Of a stretch of 64,000 nucleotides of DNA, positions 49,732-58,538 are shown piece by piece (positions within the stretch are counted from its first letter, which is position 1; the number at the start of each line of letters is the position of its first letter). This DNA comes from Melioribacteraceae bacterium (GTDB taxonomy: Bacteria; Bacteroidota; Ignavibacteria; Ignavibacteriales; Melioribacteraceae): the NCBI GenBank assembly GCA_016927595.1, contig JAFGMI010000021.1:1-64000 (forward strand), in the 5' to 3' direction. The position numbers were made by a program, and so were the translations under genes. The notes under the pieces were generated by a model, which was given only the letters and a program-made list of their open reading frames with translations, ran no database searches and had not been told where the DNA came from.

Positions 49732-49750
49732 ATTTAATACGGAGCAGTTC

Positions 49751-50869
49751 ATGGATAATGTAGTTATAAAATCTATTGCTAATTCGCAAAGAAAAAAATT
49801 TTTGAAACTTGCTTTTGAAATATACTCCAACGATCCCTACTGGGTTCCGCCTTTATTTTCCGATAAGATGAAAGTACTCAGCAGGGAAAAAAATCCTTTC
49901 TTCCATGAAAATGATCTTGAATTGTTTATCGCTTACAAAAACGGCAAACCAGCCGGAAGAATCGCTGCAATAGAAAATAAACTTCACAACAAAATTCATA
50001 AAGAAAACATCGGATTCATAGGATTTTTTGAATCAGTAAATGATCAGGAAGTTGCCGATAAATTGTTCGACGCTGCTGCTGGCTGGATGAAGCGAAAAGG
50101 CTTCGATTCGATGCGCGGACCTACCAATCCAACAAGCAACGATGAATACGGATTACTTGTTGACGGTTTTAATGATTCACCCAGAATAATGATGAGCTAT
50201 AATCCGAAGTATTATGTTAACTTATTCGAGAATTACGGGTTTACGAAAGCCAAGGATCTTTATGCTTATCATATTCAGAACCAGGAAATGCTGAAGAATG
50301 AAAAGATTAAACGCGTTGCTGAAATTGTAAGAGACCGGTATAAATTGAACATCCGTTCTGTAGATATGAAAAATTTTAAAAAAGAGCTTGGCCTTTTCAA
50401 GTATGTATATAACAAAACATGGGCGCCGAACTGGGGATTTATTCCCATGTCCGATGAAGAGATTGATGCAGCAGCATCTGATCTGAAACCGTTAATAGAT
50501 CCTAACCTCGTCCTCTTCGGTGAAATCAGCGGTGAAATTATTGCAACTGCTCTTGTGCTGCCCGATTATAATGAAATATTCAAATCATTCAGAGGCAGAT
50601 TATTCCCCTTCAACTTTATCAGGATATTTACAAAGAATAAAGATATTACATGGGCGCGTGTAATAGCACTCGGTGTATTGCCTGAATACCAGAAGAAAGG
50701 CATTGACGGTGCGCTTTATTACGATATTTTAAAACGTGCCGCCGAACGTGGAATTATGAGAGGCGAAGCAAGCTGGATACTGGAAGACAACGAAATGATG
50801 AATCGCGGTGCAATAACTATGAACGGTAATATTTATAAAAAATACAGAATATATCAAAAAGCAATCTAG
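49751..50869 (+). CDS. GNAT-fold N-acyltransferase-like protein, candidate ceramide synthase
   Basis: A 372-residue protein with a C-terminal GNAT motif (RVIALGVLPEYQKKGIDGALYYDIL) and an N-terminal domain with YSNDPYWVPPLFSDK and MRGPTNPTSNDEYGLLVDGF. Family members include YghO-like proteins, and some bacterial ceramide synthases are reported to be GNAT-fold proteins of this kind. Its place beside an SPT-like gene supports N-acylation of a sphingoid base. GGAG lies six bases before ATG 49751, so the track start at 49715 is rejected. The function is inferred from context. Confidence 0.65.
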   Translation: MDNVVIKSIANSQRKKFLKLAFEIYSNDPYWVPPLFSDKMKVLSREKNPFFHENDLELFIAYKNGKPAGRIAAIENKLHNKIHKENIGFIGFFESVNDQEVADKLFDAAAGWMKRKGFDSMRGPTNPTSNDEYGLLVDGFNDSPRIMMSYNPKYYVNLFENYGFTKAKDLYAYHIQNQEMLKNEKIKRVAEIVRDRYKLNIRSVDMKNFKKELGLFKYVYNKTWAPNWGFIPMSDEEIDAAASDLKPLIDPNLVLFGEISGEIIATALVLPDYNEIFKSFRGRLFPFNFIRIFTKNKDITWARVIALGVLPEYQKKGIDGALYYDILKRAAERGIMRGEASWILEDNEMMNRGAITMNGNIYKKYRIYQKAI

Positions 50870-50873
50870 ACAG

Positions 50874-52817
50874 ATGAAAACTTTCTTTGCATTATTTTTT
50901 ATTGCCGCATCACTTCTTGCACAATACAAAACTGAACACCTGGATTTAATAGAGACGACATTTCAGAGACAGTTCGACAGGGAGATTATAAACAAGTACT
51001 TGCAATCCAACGACTCAGCTTCTGTGAATGCAGCCTTATTGAGTATTGCCCACAGCAGAGACACTACTTTTATTCCTATCGTAACTCAAGTTGATTTCAG
51101 GTATTACGAGCATATACTTTTTGCGCTTTCGCAAATCGGACAGTCCGAAAAATCTGCCAGCTATATACTTAGCAAATTGCATGAAGAAACAGATCCTTTA
51201 ATACGTTATAATTTATTTATTTCGATCGGATCAACAGGCGATTCTTCGGACATGTTTTATCTTCTGAACAACTTTAATATTGAGCCGGGAATACCAACTT
51301 CTATTTTCAGATTTCATTCTAGAGATATTCGCTCGGAAGAACAGAATTATTATTTATCTGCAGCATTAAATCAGATTAATAATGATGATTTGCTTTTTGA
51401 AACTTTATTCTCATATTACAGAATCGGACCTCTGGAACGCGACTATAAAAGGTTTTTAGAACTTCTCGCAGAACCGGATTCAAATGTTTCTATCGAGAGC
51501 AGACTTAATACCATTAATTGTCTGAGAAGTATTCATAAGTTTGAGGAAGTTGATGTCTGTGATAAATTAGTCACTCATTCCGATTGGCGGATCCGTTCGG
51601 AAGCTGCTAGGATTTTATGCTATTTTAACTATAAATCATCCGATGAGATTTATAGATACTTAAAACTTATCGATGACGTTAATCCCAATGTGTCACTAAC
51701 TGCTGCGATATCAATCAGGGACATCAGTGTCAACAGTGAATTAACCAGTGTGATAAAAGAATTCATTTTTAATAAAATTAATTCCGGAAAATTATCCACG
51801 AATATAAGAGGCGAACTATTCATATCTCTCTGCAGTATATCTGATAGTGATATACCTGATTTAATTGACCGGTACAGTGATCATATTGAATTTAAATTCC
51901 TGAATCAGGCAGTGAGTTATTATGATAACAGCCCTGTTTGGATATATGATTTTTTAAGCGGACAACTCCCTTCCGCGAAAGAAACTGATTTATTGAGTAT
52001 CGTCCCTCCCCTTCTTAAACTGCAGGGGAAATTAGTTGACTTTGAAGATTACGATAAGACAGTCTTGACTCTTCTAAATTCCGGTTACCCATCAACGATT
52101 TCTATAGTTGCCGATGGTATTGATTCATTATTTATCATGCGGAACAGCAATATATTACAGCAGATTATTCTGGATAAATCTTTTCAACATATGAACGATG
52201 CGCAGTTTGTGGAGAGCATTTTTTCCCTTATAAATTTAAGCAGCAAAATTTCACATCAATTTAATGCAACCATAACTGCATTGCTGGCAAATTCAGGATT
52301 GAAATCAATCAGATCCAAACTGAATTTAGGTGATAAAAAAGTTAATACAAAATTGCCCGGCATATTTAATAAAATAATTGAATCGGCATTTAAGTATTCA
52401 GGTGCTATAGTTTCAACATCAAAAGGGAATTTTAAAATAAAATTTCTTCCCGGCTACGCACCTGTTTCAACCGGTAATTTTTGTTATCTGGCTGAGCAAA
52501 ATTATTTTGATGATGTAACTTTTCACCGTGTAGTTCCGGACTTTGTAATACAAACCGGCGACAGCAGCGGTACAGGCTGGGGAGGTCCGGGTTACGAAAT
52601 TATTTCAGAATTCTCTCCGTTACATTTCAAACGAGGGTATGCAGGAATGGCGAGTGCAGGATTTGATACCGAAGGTTCTCAATGGTTTGTGATGCACAGC
52701 TATCATCCGCATCTGAACGGAAGATATAGTATCTGGGGTATTGTAACCGAAGGCATGAGCGTGGTCGACGAAATCGATCAGGAAGATAAGATATTATCCA
52801 TCGAGTTAAAGAGATAG
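50874..52817 (+). CDS. Exported peptidyl-prolyl cis-trans isomerase with N-terminal repeat region
   Basis: A 647-residue exported protein. A signal peptide (TFFALFFIAASLLAQ) is followed by about 460 residues of helical HEAT-like repeats (for example SDWRIRSEAARILCYFNYKS) and a C-terminal cyclophilin domain. The latter has FDDVTFHRVVPDFVIQTGDS, GAGmASAGfDTEGSQWF-type sequence and HLNGRYSIWGIV, so it is likely active. Cyclophilins speed proline isomerisation; the repeat part may bind client proteins in the periplasm. It starts four bases after the GNAT gene. Confidence 0.88.
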   Translation: MKTFFALFFIAASLLAQYKTEHLDLIETTFQRQFDREIINKYLQSNDSASVNAALLSIAHSRDTTFIPIVTQVDFRYYEHILFALSQIGQSEKSASYILSKLHEETDPLIRYNLFISIGSTGDSSDMFYLLNNFNIEPGIPTSIFRFHSRDIRSEEQNYYLSAALNQINNDDLLFETLFSYYRIGPLERDYKRFLELLAEPDSNVSIESRLNTINCLRSIHKFEEVDVCDKLVTHSDWRIRSEAARILCYFNYKSSDEIYRYLKLIDDVNPNVSLTAAISIRDISVNSELTSVIKEFIFNKINSGKLSTNIRGELFISLCSISDSDIPDLIDRYSDHIEFKFLNQAVSYYDNSPVWIYDFLSGQLPSAKETDLLSIVPPLLKLQGKLVDFEDYDKTVLTLLNSGYPSTISIVADGIDSLFIMRNSNILQQIILDKSFQHMNDAQFVESIFSLINLSSKISHQFNATITALLANSGLKSIRSKLNLGDKKVNTKLPGIFNKIIESAFKYSGAIVSTSKGNFKIKFLPGYAPVSTGNFCYLAEQNYFDDVTFHRVVPDFVIQTGDSSGTGWGGPGYEIISEFSPLHFKRGYAGMASAGFDTEGSQWFVMHSYHPHLNGRYSIWGIVTEGMSVVDEIDQEDKILSIELKR

Positions 52818-52846
52818 CCTGTCAGACCGACTTGGATAGATGCCGT

Positions 52847-53731
52847 TTATTTTTCCATCGCTTCAAGATATTTTGACGTATGACCCACATCTATTCTCTG
52901 AAGGACATTAAATATTGATTTATCTTCATAGTCATTCAGATAATCTATAATTTCCCCATATTTAGCATCGAAGAATACATTAAGTAAAACACTTCTCTTG
53001 TTAATTTTCTTTTTCAGATTATCAATATTAGTTATCATTTTTATTATCGATTCGTGCGTTTTATTTTTATCCAGATAATACATATCGATACCATAATAAT
53101 GATAATCAGTAAAATCATTCCTGAATCCGGCAAAATTTGCACTTAATAGTTCATCTACAAGTGCCCTTTTATTATAAGCAGTACTCTTAGACAACCAGCC
53201 GTCGGAATAACTGCTCGATGCACCTTTTACGGCTACATTCAGGGCTTTGTTAAAAAACTCGGTGCCTGATTCATACTCGTATGATTCGTTCATGAACCCA
53301 ATAATTATAAAAGCATAGAAATCAAGAAAACTGGTTAATGGATCAAAATCAGTCTGATTGAAATACATTGACTGATTCTTCTCGTATTCAAATGTCCAGG
53401 TATTATCCATTAACGATAACATAAGAGTACTCTTTTCCTGCCCTTCAATGGGTCGCTGGCAGGTAATCACTACCTGAGCATTATAGTTTGTCTCACCGCT
53501 TGCCCCTGTAAAAAACACATTAAAATTGCACTTAATGCGAAGCCATTCCCAGCTACCACCGCTGAATTGTGAATTATTTAAATAATCTTCAATCTGCTGA
53601 CTGAAATCAACCAATTTATCCTGGTATTCACTTGGAAGCTGCTCATAATTAACACTTACATCTGCTTCCAGTTCCTGTGGAAAAATCATACAAGCAGGTA
53701 TCAGAAAAACGAATATGATAAGTTTTTTCAT
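52847..53731 (-). CDS. porD: PorD-like type IX secretion protein (DUF4835)
   Basis: A 294-residue exported protein with a signal peptide (FVFLIPACMIFPQELEA). The pattern QELEADVSVNYEQLP, YNAQVVITCQRPIEGQE, WTFEYEKNQSMYFNQTDFDP, LDFYAFIIIGFMNESYEY, then SGTEFFNKALNVAV matches the PorD/DUF4835 family of type IX secretion accessory proteins. It diverges from the PorV/PorQ-like gene with 73 bases between starts. This is one of the better clues to phylum in the window. Confidence 0.85.
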   Translation of the reverse strand: MKKLIIFVFLIPACMIFPQELEADVSVNYEQLPSEYQDKLVDFSQQIEDYLNNSQFSGGSWEWLRIKCNFNVFFTGASGETNYNAQVVITCQRPIEGQEKSTLMLSLMDNTWTFEYEKNQSMYFNQTDFDPLTSFLDFYAFIIIGFMNESYEYESGTEFFNKALNVAVKGASSSYSDGWLSKSTAYNKRALVDELLSANFAGFRNDFTDYHYYGIDMYYLDKNKTHESIIKMITNIDNLKKKINKRSVLLNVFFDAKYGEIIDYLNDYEDKSIFNVLQRIDVGHTSKYLEAMEK

Positions 53732-53804
53732 GTTTATACTCTTACTATTAATATTTGTATTATTGTAATTATATGCATATATTGAGCCACGTATTGAAAT
53801 AAAA

Positions 53805-54668
53805 ATGAAATATGCATTTACAATAGTAACTTATTTCTTACTACTACCGCAATTTAATAGTTCCGCACAAATATTACCAGGTGCTAAAGAAATCTCAATT
53901 TCACATTCAGGTATTGCGACCAGTAACGATGTATTCGCAATTTTTACCAATCCGGCAGGTCTTGCTCAGCCAGAAGATATTGCAGCCGGTATATATTATT
54001 CCCCCAACCCTTTCGGCATGAGTGAACTTTCAACTATATACTGTTCAGCATTGTTCCCTTTCGGTTTTGCTAATTTAGGTGTGGGATATATGCTTTACGG
54101 ATTTAAACTTTACAAGAAAAATATATTATCACTATCATTCAGTGGAAGACCGTTCAACAAATTACTTGCCGGGATTACAGCCAACTATAACAGTATTTCT
54201 ATTCATAATTACGGAACTGCAGGAACGGTCACATTACGTGCAGGGTTATTATATCTAATAAACAATTATTTACGTTTTGGATTTTCGGTTGATAATATAA
54301 CACGTGAAAGTTTCGGCGATTACGGAGCTCAGTTACCATCTGCTCTTACCTCCGGATTTACATTTATTCTGGATGACATTCTAAGACTAAGCACAGCAAT
54401 TTATTCCGAATTGAATTCGAATACCGCCGTGAGTATTGGTATTGATTATGAGATTATAAAGTGGTTCAGTTTCCGGTTCGGATTCATGGACGAGCCTGTT
54501 TCTTTCTCATCCGGATTCGGATTAAATTATTCATCCTTCGAATTCAACTATGCTCTATTTACCCACCGTTCACTTGGAATTACACACCAGTTCGATACAA
54601 TAATTCATTTCGGTTCTAATAATTCGATATCAGTAAAAACAAACGATCATTATAATATCGATAGATAA
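53805..54668 (+). CDS. PorV/PorQ-family outer-membrane beta-barrel protein
   Basis: A 287-residue exported protein with a signal peptide (YFLLLPQFNSSAQ). Its start ILPGAKEISISHSGIATSND and FTNPAGLA are the family hallmark; alternating strands with aromatic girdles follow to the end. PorV/PorQ-type proteins escort T9SS cargo across or at the outer membrane, and this one may be PorQ-like or a UPF0164 relative. It lies four bases before the helix-hairpin-helix barrel gene. Confidence 0.8.
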   Translation: MKYAFTIVTYFLLLPQFNSSAQILPGAKEISISHSGIATSNDVFAIFTNPAGLAQPEDIAAGIYYSPNPFGMSELSTIYCSALFPFGFANLGVGYMLYGFKLYKKNILSLSFSGRPFNKLLAGITANYNSISIHNYGTAGTVTLRAGLLYLINNYLRFGFSVDNITRESFGDYGAQLPSALTSGFTFILDDILRLSTAIYSELNSNTAVSIGIDYEIIKWFSFRFGFMDEPVSFSSGFGLNYSSFEFNYALFTHRSLGITHQFDTIIHFGSNNSISVKTNDHYNIDR

Positions 54669-54672
54669 TAAA

Positions 54673-56625
54673 TTGAAACAGCTGACTTTAATTTTTTTAT
54701 TCTTTGCTGTAGATCTGCAATGTCAGAATGATTCATTATTCAATGTAGCTGATTATTTTATTGATGAAGAAAGCGACGAGGGAAACGATGCAATTATAGA
54801 ACTACTGGAATCACTCCACAACTCTCCTGTAGATATCAATAATTCTTCACCGGAAGAACTTCTTGTTATACCTTTCATGGATATAAATTCAGCCAGAAAT
54901 ATAATCGCATTCCGGGAACAAAACGGCAGATTTTTTTCAAAATCGGAATTATATATGATAAACGGACTGGATAAAAGTATTGTGAAATTAATGCTGCCTT
55001 TTGTTACGACCTTACAGAAAGAAATGATTCCGGATGTCAGAAATTCAGTCCTGGATTTTAATTTAAGAAACAGAATATCAAGTGATATCCAGAATAAAAT
55101 GGGATTTATTACAAATTCATATAAGGGAAATAAACTTAAATCGTATACCAGATTGAGAACCGGATATGCGAATACAAACCTTAACTTGCTTATTGAAAAA
55201 GATCCCGGAGAAGAATCATTCACTGATTTCTATTCCTTCTCATTACTATCGGATGATCTTATACCTGCAAGTACGGTTATTGCAGGTGATTATCTGGTTG
55301 AATTCGGACAAGGACTTGCTCTCTGGAGTCCTTACTCAATATCTAAGGGATCAAGCAGTGTATCAGCGGTCATCAGAAGGCAGCGTGAAATAAGATCATA
55401 TTCGAGCAGTGATGAAACAAATTTTTTCAGAGGTTTTGCAATTAAAACACATTTAAATCCTTTTAATTTTTTTGCATTTATTTCTCAGAACTTCTGGGAT
55501 GCCTCACTCGATTATGATGCGGATGTTTTTACATCCGTTTCGAAGACAGGTTATCACAGAACTTCTGCCGAACTAAACAGAAAGGATCGGTTAAAAAATG
55601 CTTCATCCGGCATAGGATTAGGCTACCGATATAATGATTCAGCAGATATATCATTTTTATATGTAAATACCGGACTATCAGACAAGCTTACCGTTTCAGA
55701 CAATATATCATTAAAAAATTTTCAGGTTTATTCCGGATCATATAATTTTTATAGTAATAAAATTTCCTTAGCCGGCGAAGTTAGTTATAACAATTACTCC
55801 TGGGCTTCAATTAACAATATTTATTTTAATCTTGCGCGAAGTATAACCTGTATTTTCTCGTATCGGAATTATCCTTCAGATTTCCACAATCTTTACGGAC
55901 ATGGTTTCGGCGAGACATCAACAACTCAAGGTGAAACCGGATTATATGGCGGTGTAAAAATCACTACCGGATTTGGATTGTTTAATCTTTATGTCGATCA
56001 GTTCCGCTTCCCGGCTGATAAAAAGCATGCATTCGATTTAACCGGGACTGAATTCATGATCTTTTATACATGTTCAATACTGGAAAACTTTATTATAACG
56101 GGAAAATATTTTAACGAAGCTAAGGAGCAAATGATTGAATATAATTCAAACATAATAGTTGCTGAAAGAATATTAAAAAAGTTCAGACTTGGTTTGGAAT
56201 TTCCAGCTGATGATAATTTACGTTTAAAATCAAGGATTGAATTGTCAAGATGCAGCTTTGAGGGTATATCAAATTATGATAAAGGTTTTCTAACCTATTT
56301 CGATATTAAGTACAGCATTTTTTCTAATCTCACAATATATTCGCGCATATCCTATTTCAAAACGAATAACTATAATTCAAGGATATACGAATTTGAAAAC
56401 GATTTGACAGGCGTCTTCACAAATACCGCATTATTTGGTGAAGGATACAAATGGTATATAATGATAAGATTAAAATTATCATTTGGACTCGATATTTCGT
56501 GTAAGTTTTGGGAAATGTATAAAAACCACACTTCAGCCTTTGGCTCAGGGTATGACGAAATTTCAGGTGACCGTCTGGATAAATTCGGAATACAAATTGA
56601 TTTTTATCCATTTAAGAACCGATAA
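54673..56625 (+). CDS. Exported helix-hairpin-helix protein with beta-barrel body
   Basis: A 650-residue exported protein with a signal peptide (LTLIFLFFAVDLQCQ). Two ComEA-like HhH segments follow: SPVDINNSSPEELLVIPFMD with NIIAFREQNGRFFSKSELYM, and the next one around residues 92-106. The rest, about 500 residues, is beta-rich with many aromatic strands and ends FGIQIDFYPF, like an outer-membrane barrel. Such proteins occur in Bacteroidota/Chlorobi with unknown role, perhaps DNA handling at the surface. The start is TTG. It is probably co-transcribed with the PorV-like gene. Confidence 0.75.
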   Translation: MKQLTLIFLFFAVDLQCQNDSLFNVADYFIDEESDEGNDAIIELLESLHNSPVDINNSSPEELLVIPFMDINSARNIIAFREQNGRFFSKSELYMINGLDKSIVKLMLPFVTTLQKEMIPDVRNSVLDFNLRNRISSDIQNKMGFITNSYKGNKLKSYTRLRTGYANTNLNLLIEKDPGEESFTDFYSFSLLSDDLIPASTVIAGDYLVEFGQGLALWSPYSISKGSSSVSAVIRRQREIRSYSSSDETNFFRGFAIKTHLNPFNFFAFISQNFWDASLDYDADVFTSVSKTGYHRTSAELNRKDRLKNASSGIGLGYRYNDSADISFLYVNTGLSDKLTVSDNISLKNFQVYSGSYNFYSNKISLAGEVSYNNYSWASINNIYFNLARSITCIFSYRNYPSDFHNLYGHGFGETSTTQGETGLYGGVKITTGFGLFNLYVDQFRFPADKKHAFDLTGTEFMIFYTCSILENFIITGKYFNEAKEQMIEYNSNIIVAERILKKFRLGLEFPADDNLRLKSRIELSRCSFEGISNYDKGFLTYFDIKYSIFSNLTIYSRISYFKTNNYNSRIYEFENDLTGVFTNTALFGEGYKWYIMIRLKLSFGLDISCKFWEMYKNHTSAFGSGYDEISGDRLDKFGIQIDFYPFKNR

Positions 56626-56707
56626 ACTCCGAATTCCTTTGCGAAATAGCACTAACCTCTCTAATTTTACATTCCCAAATATTCACATTAACGATGAGGT
56701 CCTGCCC

Positions 56708-57886
56708 ATGAAAACGATAGTTGCGATGCCTGGTGACGGCATTGGTAAAGTCGTATTACCCGAAGCGATAAGAGTACTGGAGGCATCCGGATTCGAAGCG
56801 GAATATATCCACGGTGATATAGGCTGGGAATTCTGGATAAAGGAAGGAAATGCACTTCCCGAACGAACAATTGATTTATTGGGGAAACACAAAATAGGTC
56901 TTTTCGGAGCAATTACAAGTAAGCCTAAAACGGAAGCTGATAAGGAGCTAGCTCCTGAATTGAAAGGAAAAGGTTATGTTTATTTTTCCCCCATTGTCGG
57001 ATTAAGGCAGCACTTTAATCTGGATATCTGTACGAGACCATGTAAAGCATTTAAGGGAAATCCCTTAAATTTTATAAGAAAAGACGGTAAAGGCGGCTTT
57101 GAAGAACCGATGGTTGATGCTGTAATATTCAGGCAGAACACTGAAGGTATGTACGGCGGTGTTGAGTGGACAAATCCGCCGGCTGAGGTCAGAGCTGCAC
57201 TTGAGACTCATCCCAGAATGAAAGCTTTTAAGGAAGTTAAAAGCGAGGATCTGGCAATTTCGACAAGAATTGTTACCCGACCGGCAACTGAAAAAATTAT
57301 TCGAGCAGCGTTTGAATATGCTAAAAAATTCGGTTATAAAAATGTTACGGTATGCGAGAAACCGAACGTACTGAGAGAAACATCCGGCATGTATTTACAA
57401 ATAGGAAAGGAAATTGCAAAAGAATACCCAGGAATTGATTTATGGGATACAAATATCGATGCCCAGATGATGTGGCTTACTAAAAATCCTGAGAACTATG
57501 GTGTTCTTGTTTCAGAAAACATGTTCGGCGATATTATAAGCGACGGATTTGCAGGACTTGTAGGCGGTTTGGGATTTGCCTGCAGTGCAAACATAGGTGA
57601 CGAGGTAGCTGTCTTTGAACCCACACACGGATCTGCACCTAAATATGAACAATTAAATCCGTCCATTGTTAATCCGATTGCTATGATTCTAAGTGCCTGT
57701 ATGATGCTCGATCACATAGGCGAAACAGATAAAGCTGAAAAAATCAGAAATGCAATTGCATCGGTAATCGAAGAAGGCAAAGTTAAAACCTATGATATGA
57801 TGAAACTCAGAGGAAGCGCTAAAGCTATAGAAGAAGGCGCTGCAACAACTCAGCAGATGACAGATGCTATTATTGCTAAAATATAG
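56708..57886 (+). CDS. Isocitrate/isopropylmalate-type dehydrogenase
   Basis: A 392-residue beta-decarboxylating dehydrogenase. MPGDGIGKVVLPEAIRVL is the start of the fold, GLRQHFNLDICTRPCKAF the substrate-site region, FRQNTEGMYGGVEW another family landmark, and SENMFGDIISDGFAGLVGG the metal site. HGSAPKYEQ has Lys-Tyr where NAD-specific isopropylmalate enzymes have Asp-Ile, suggesting NADP+. The track start at 56483 is rejected: GAGGT lies seven bases before ATG 56708. With an aconitase-like gene and citrate lyase nearby, isocitrate is the likely substrate; homoisocitrate is the alternative. Confidence 0.85.
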   Translation: MKTIVAMPGDGIGKVVLPEAIRVLEASGFEAEYIHGDIGWEFWIKEGNALPERTIDLLGKHKIGLFGAITSKPKTEADKELAPELKGKGYVYFSPIVGLRQHFNLDICTRPCKAFKGNPLNFIRKDGKGGFEEPMVDAVIFRQNTEGMYGGVEWTNPPAEVRAALETHPRMKAFKEVKSEDLAISTRIVTRPATEKIIRAAFEYAKKFGYKNVTVCEKPNVLRETSGMYLQIGKEIAKEYPGIDLWDTNIDAQMMWLTKNPENYGVLVSENMFGDIISDGFAGLVGGLGFACSANIGDEVAVFEPTHGSAPKYEQLNPSIVNPIAMILSACMMLDHIGETDKAEKIRNAIASVIEEGKVKTYDMMKLRGSAKAIEEGAATTQQMTDAIIAKI

Positions 57887-57898
57887 AACTACTTTTTG

Positions 57899-57928
57899 AT
57901 GAGGTAAGATCAGTCATGCTTACCTCAT
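57899..57928. other. Intercistronic hairpin between dehydrogenase and HD gene
   Basis: ATGAGGTAAG and CTTACCTCAT form a ten-pair stem with a ten-base loop. No T run follows; instead there is AAGGAG before the next ATG. It may stabilise or process the operon messenger or slow translation of the HD gene. Confidence 0.7.
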
Positions 57929-57947
57929 ATTCTGAAGGAGTATAAAC

Positions 57948-58493
57948 ATGCGTGAACAAATAAAAAAAATCTGGCCGGAAATTGAATTAATTAAGGATGA
58001 TGAATTAAAAGAAAAAACGTATAAGTGCTGGGAATATGCTGTTGATAACAGTGTTTTGTCGGCAGAGGATCTTGAGAAAATCCCTTTCTCGTTACTAATT
58101 GATGATTGTGATATTACTTTTATGAATCACAAGAGAACTGCTGTCCGGCTTTCAATTGAAATAGCAAAAATAATGGAAGCAAATTTTAATCTGCAGATCA
58201 ATTGGGACAATTTGATTTCAGGTGCAATACTAATTGATGTCGGCAAACTGCTTGAATATGAAATATACGATGGCAAACTTGGCACAAGCAGAGAAGGCAA
58301 ATTGCTGCGCCACCCGTTTTCCGGAGTTGCTATTGCAGATCGGTTCGGTCTCCCTGCCGATGTTCAGCACATAATAGCCTATCACTCAAAAGAAGGTGAT
58401 CTGGGAAAGCGCACTGTCGAATCCATAATTGTTCATCATGCTGATTTCGTTTCATTTGAGCCGTTTCAAAATGCAAAAACTCTTAAAATCTGA
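57948..58493 (+). CDS. HD-domain protein with altered HD motif
   Basis: A 181-residue protein resembling HD/HDIG phosphohydrolases. FMNHKRTAVRLSIEIA carries the first histidine, LLRHPFSGVAIADRFGL and QHIIAYHSKEG later ones, and VHHADFVSF the final acidic residue. The usual HD pair in the LLHDVGK position reads LIDVGKL: the His is Ile, while the Asp is kept. This would remove one metal ligand. Its position between the dehydrogenase and the aconitase-like gene points to a regulatory or small-molecule role in that cluster. AAGGAG precedes the ATG. Confidence 0.75.
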   Translation: MREQIKKIWPEIELIKDDELKEKTYKCWEYAVDNSVLSAEDLEKIPFSLLIDDCDITFMNHKRTAVRLSIEIAKIMEANFNLQINWDNLISGAILIDVGKLLEYEIYDGKLGTSREGKLLRHPFSGVAIADRFGLPADVQHIIAYHSKEGDLGKRTVESIIVHHADFVSFEPFQNAKTLKI

Positions 58494-58538
58494 CTAATAT
58501 CTTTATGAGTATTATTGAATTTTATTTTGGGAGAATTG

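Noticed and set aside
49715-49750. Upstream start of the GNAT-fold ORF (MVCFFLFNTEQF)
   Set aside because: It falls inside the terminator of the previous gene; GGAG before ATG 49751 fits better.
56483-56707. N-terminal extension of the dehydrogenase ORF
   Set aside because: It overlaps the end of the barrel-protein gene in another frame and lacks family similarity; ATG 56708 has GAGGT.
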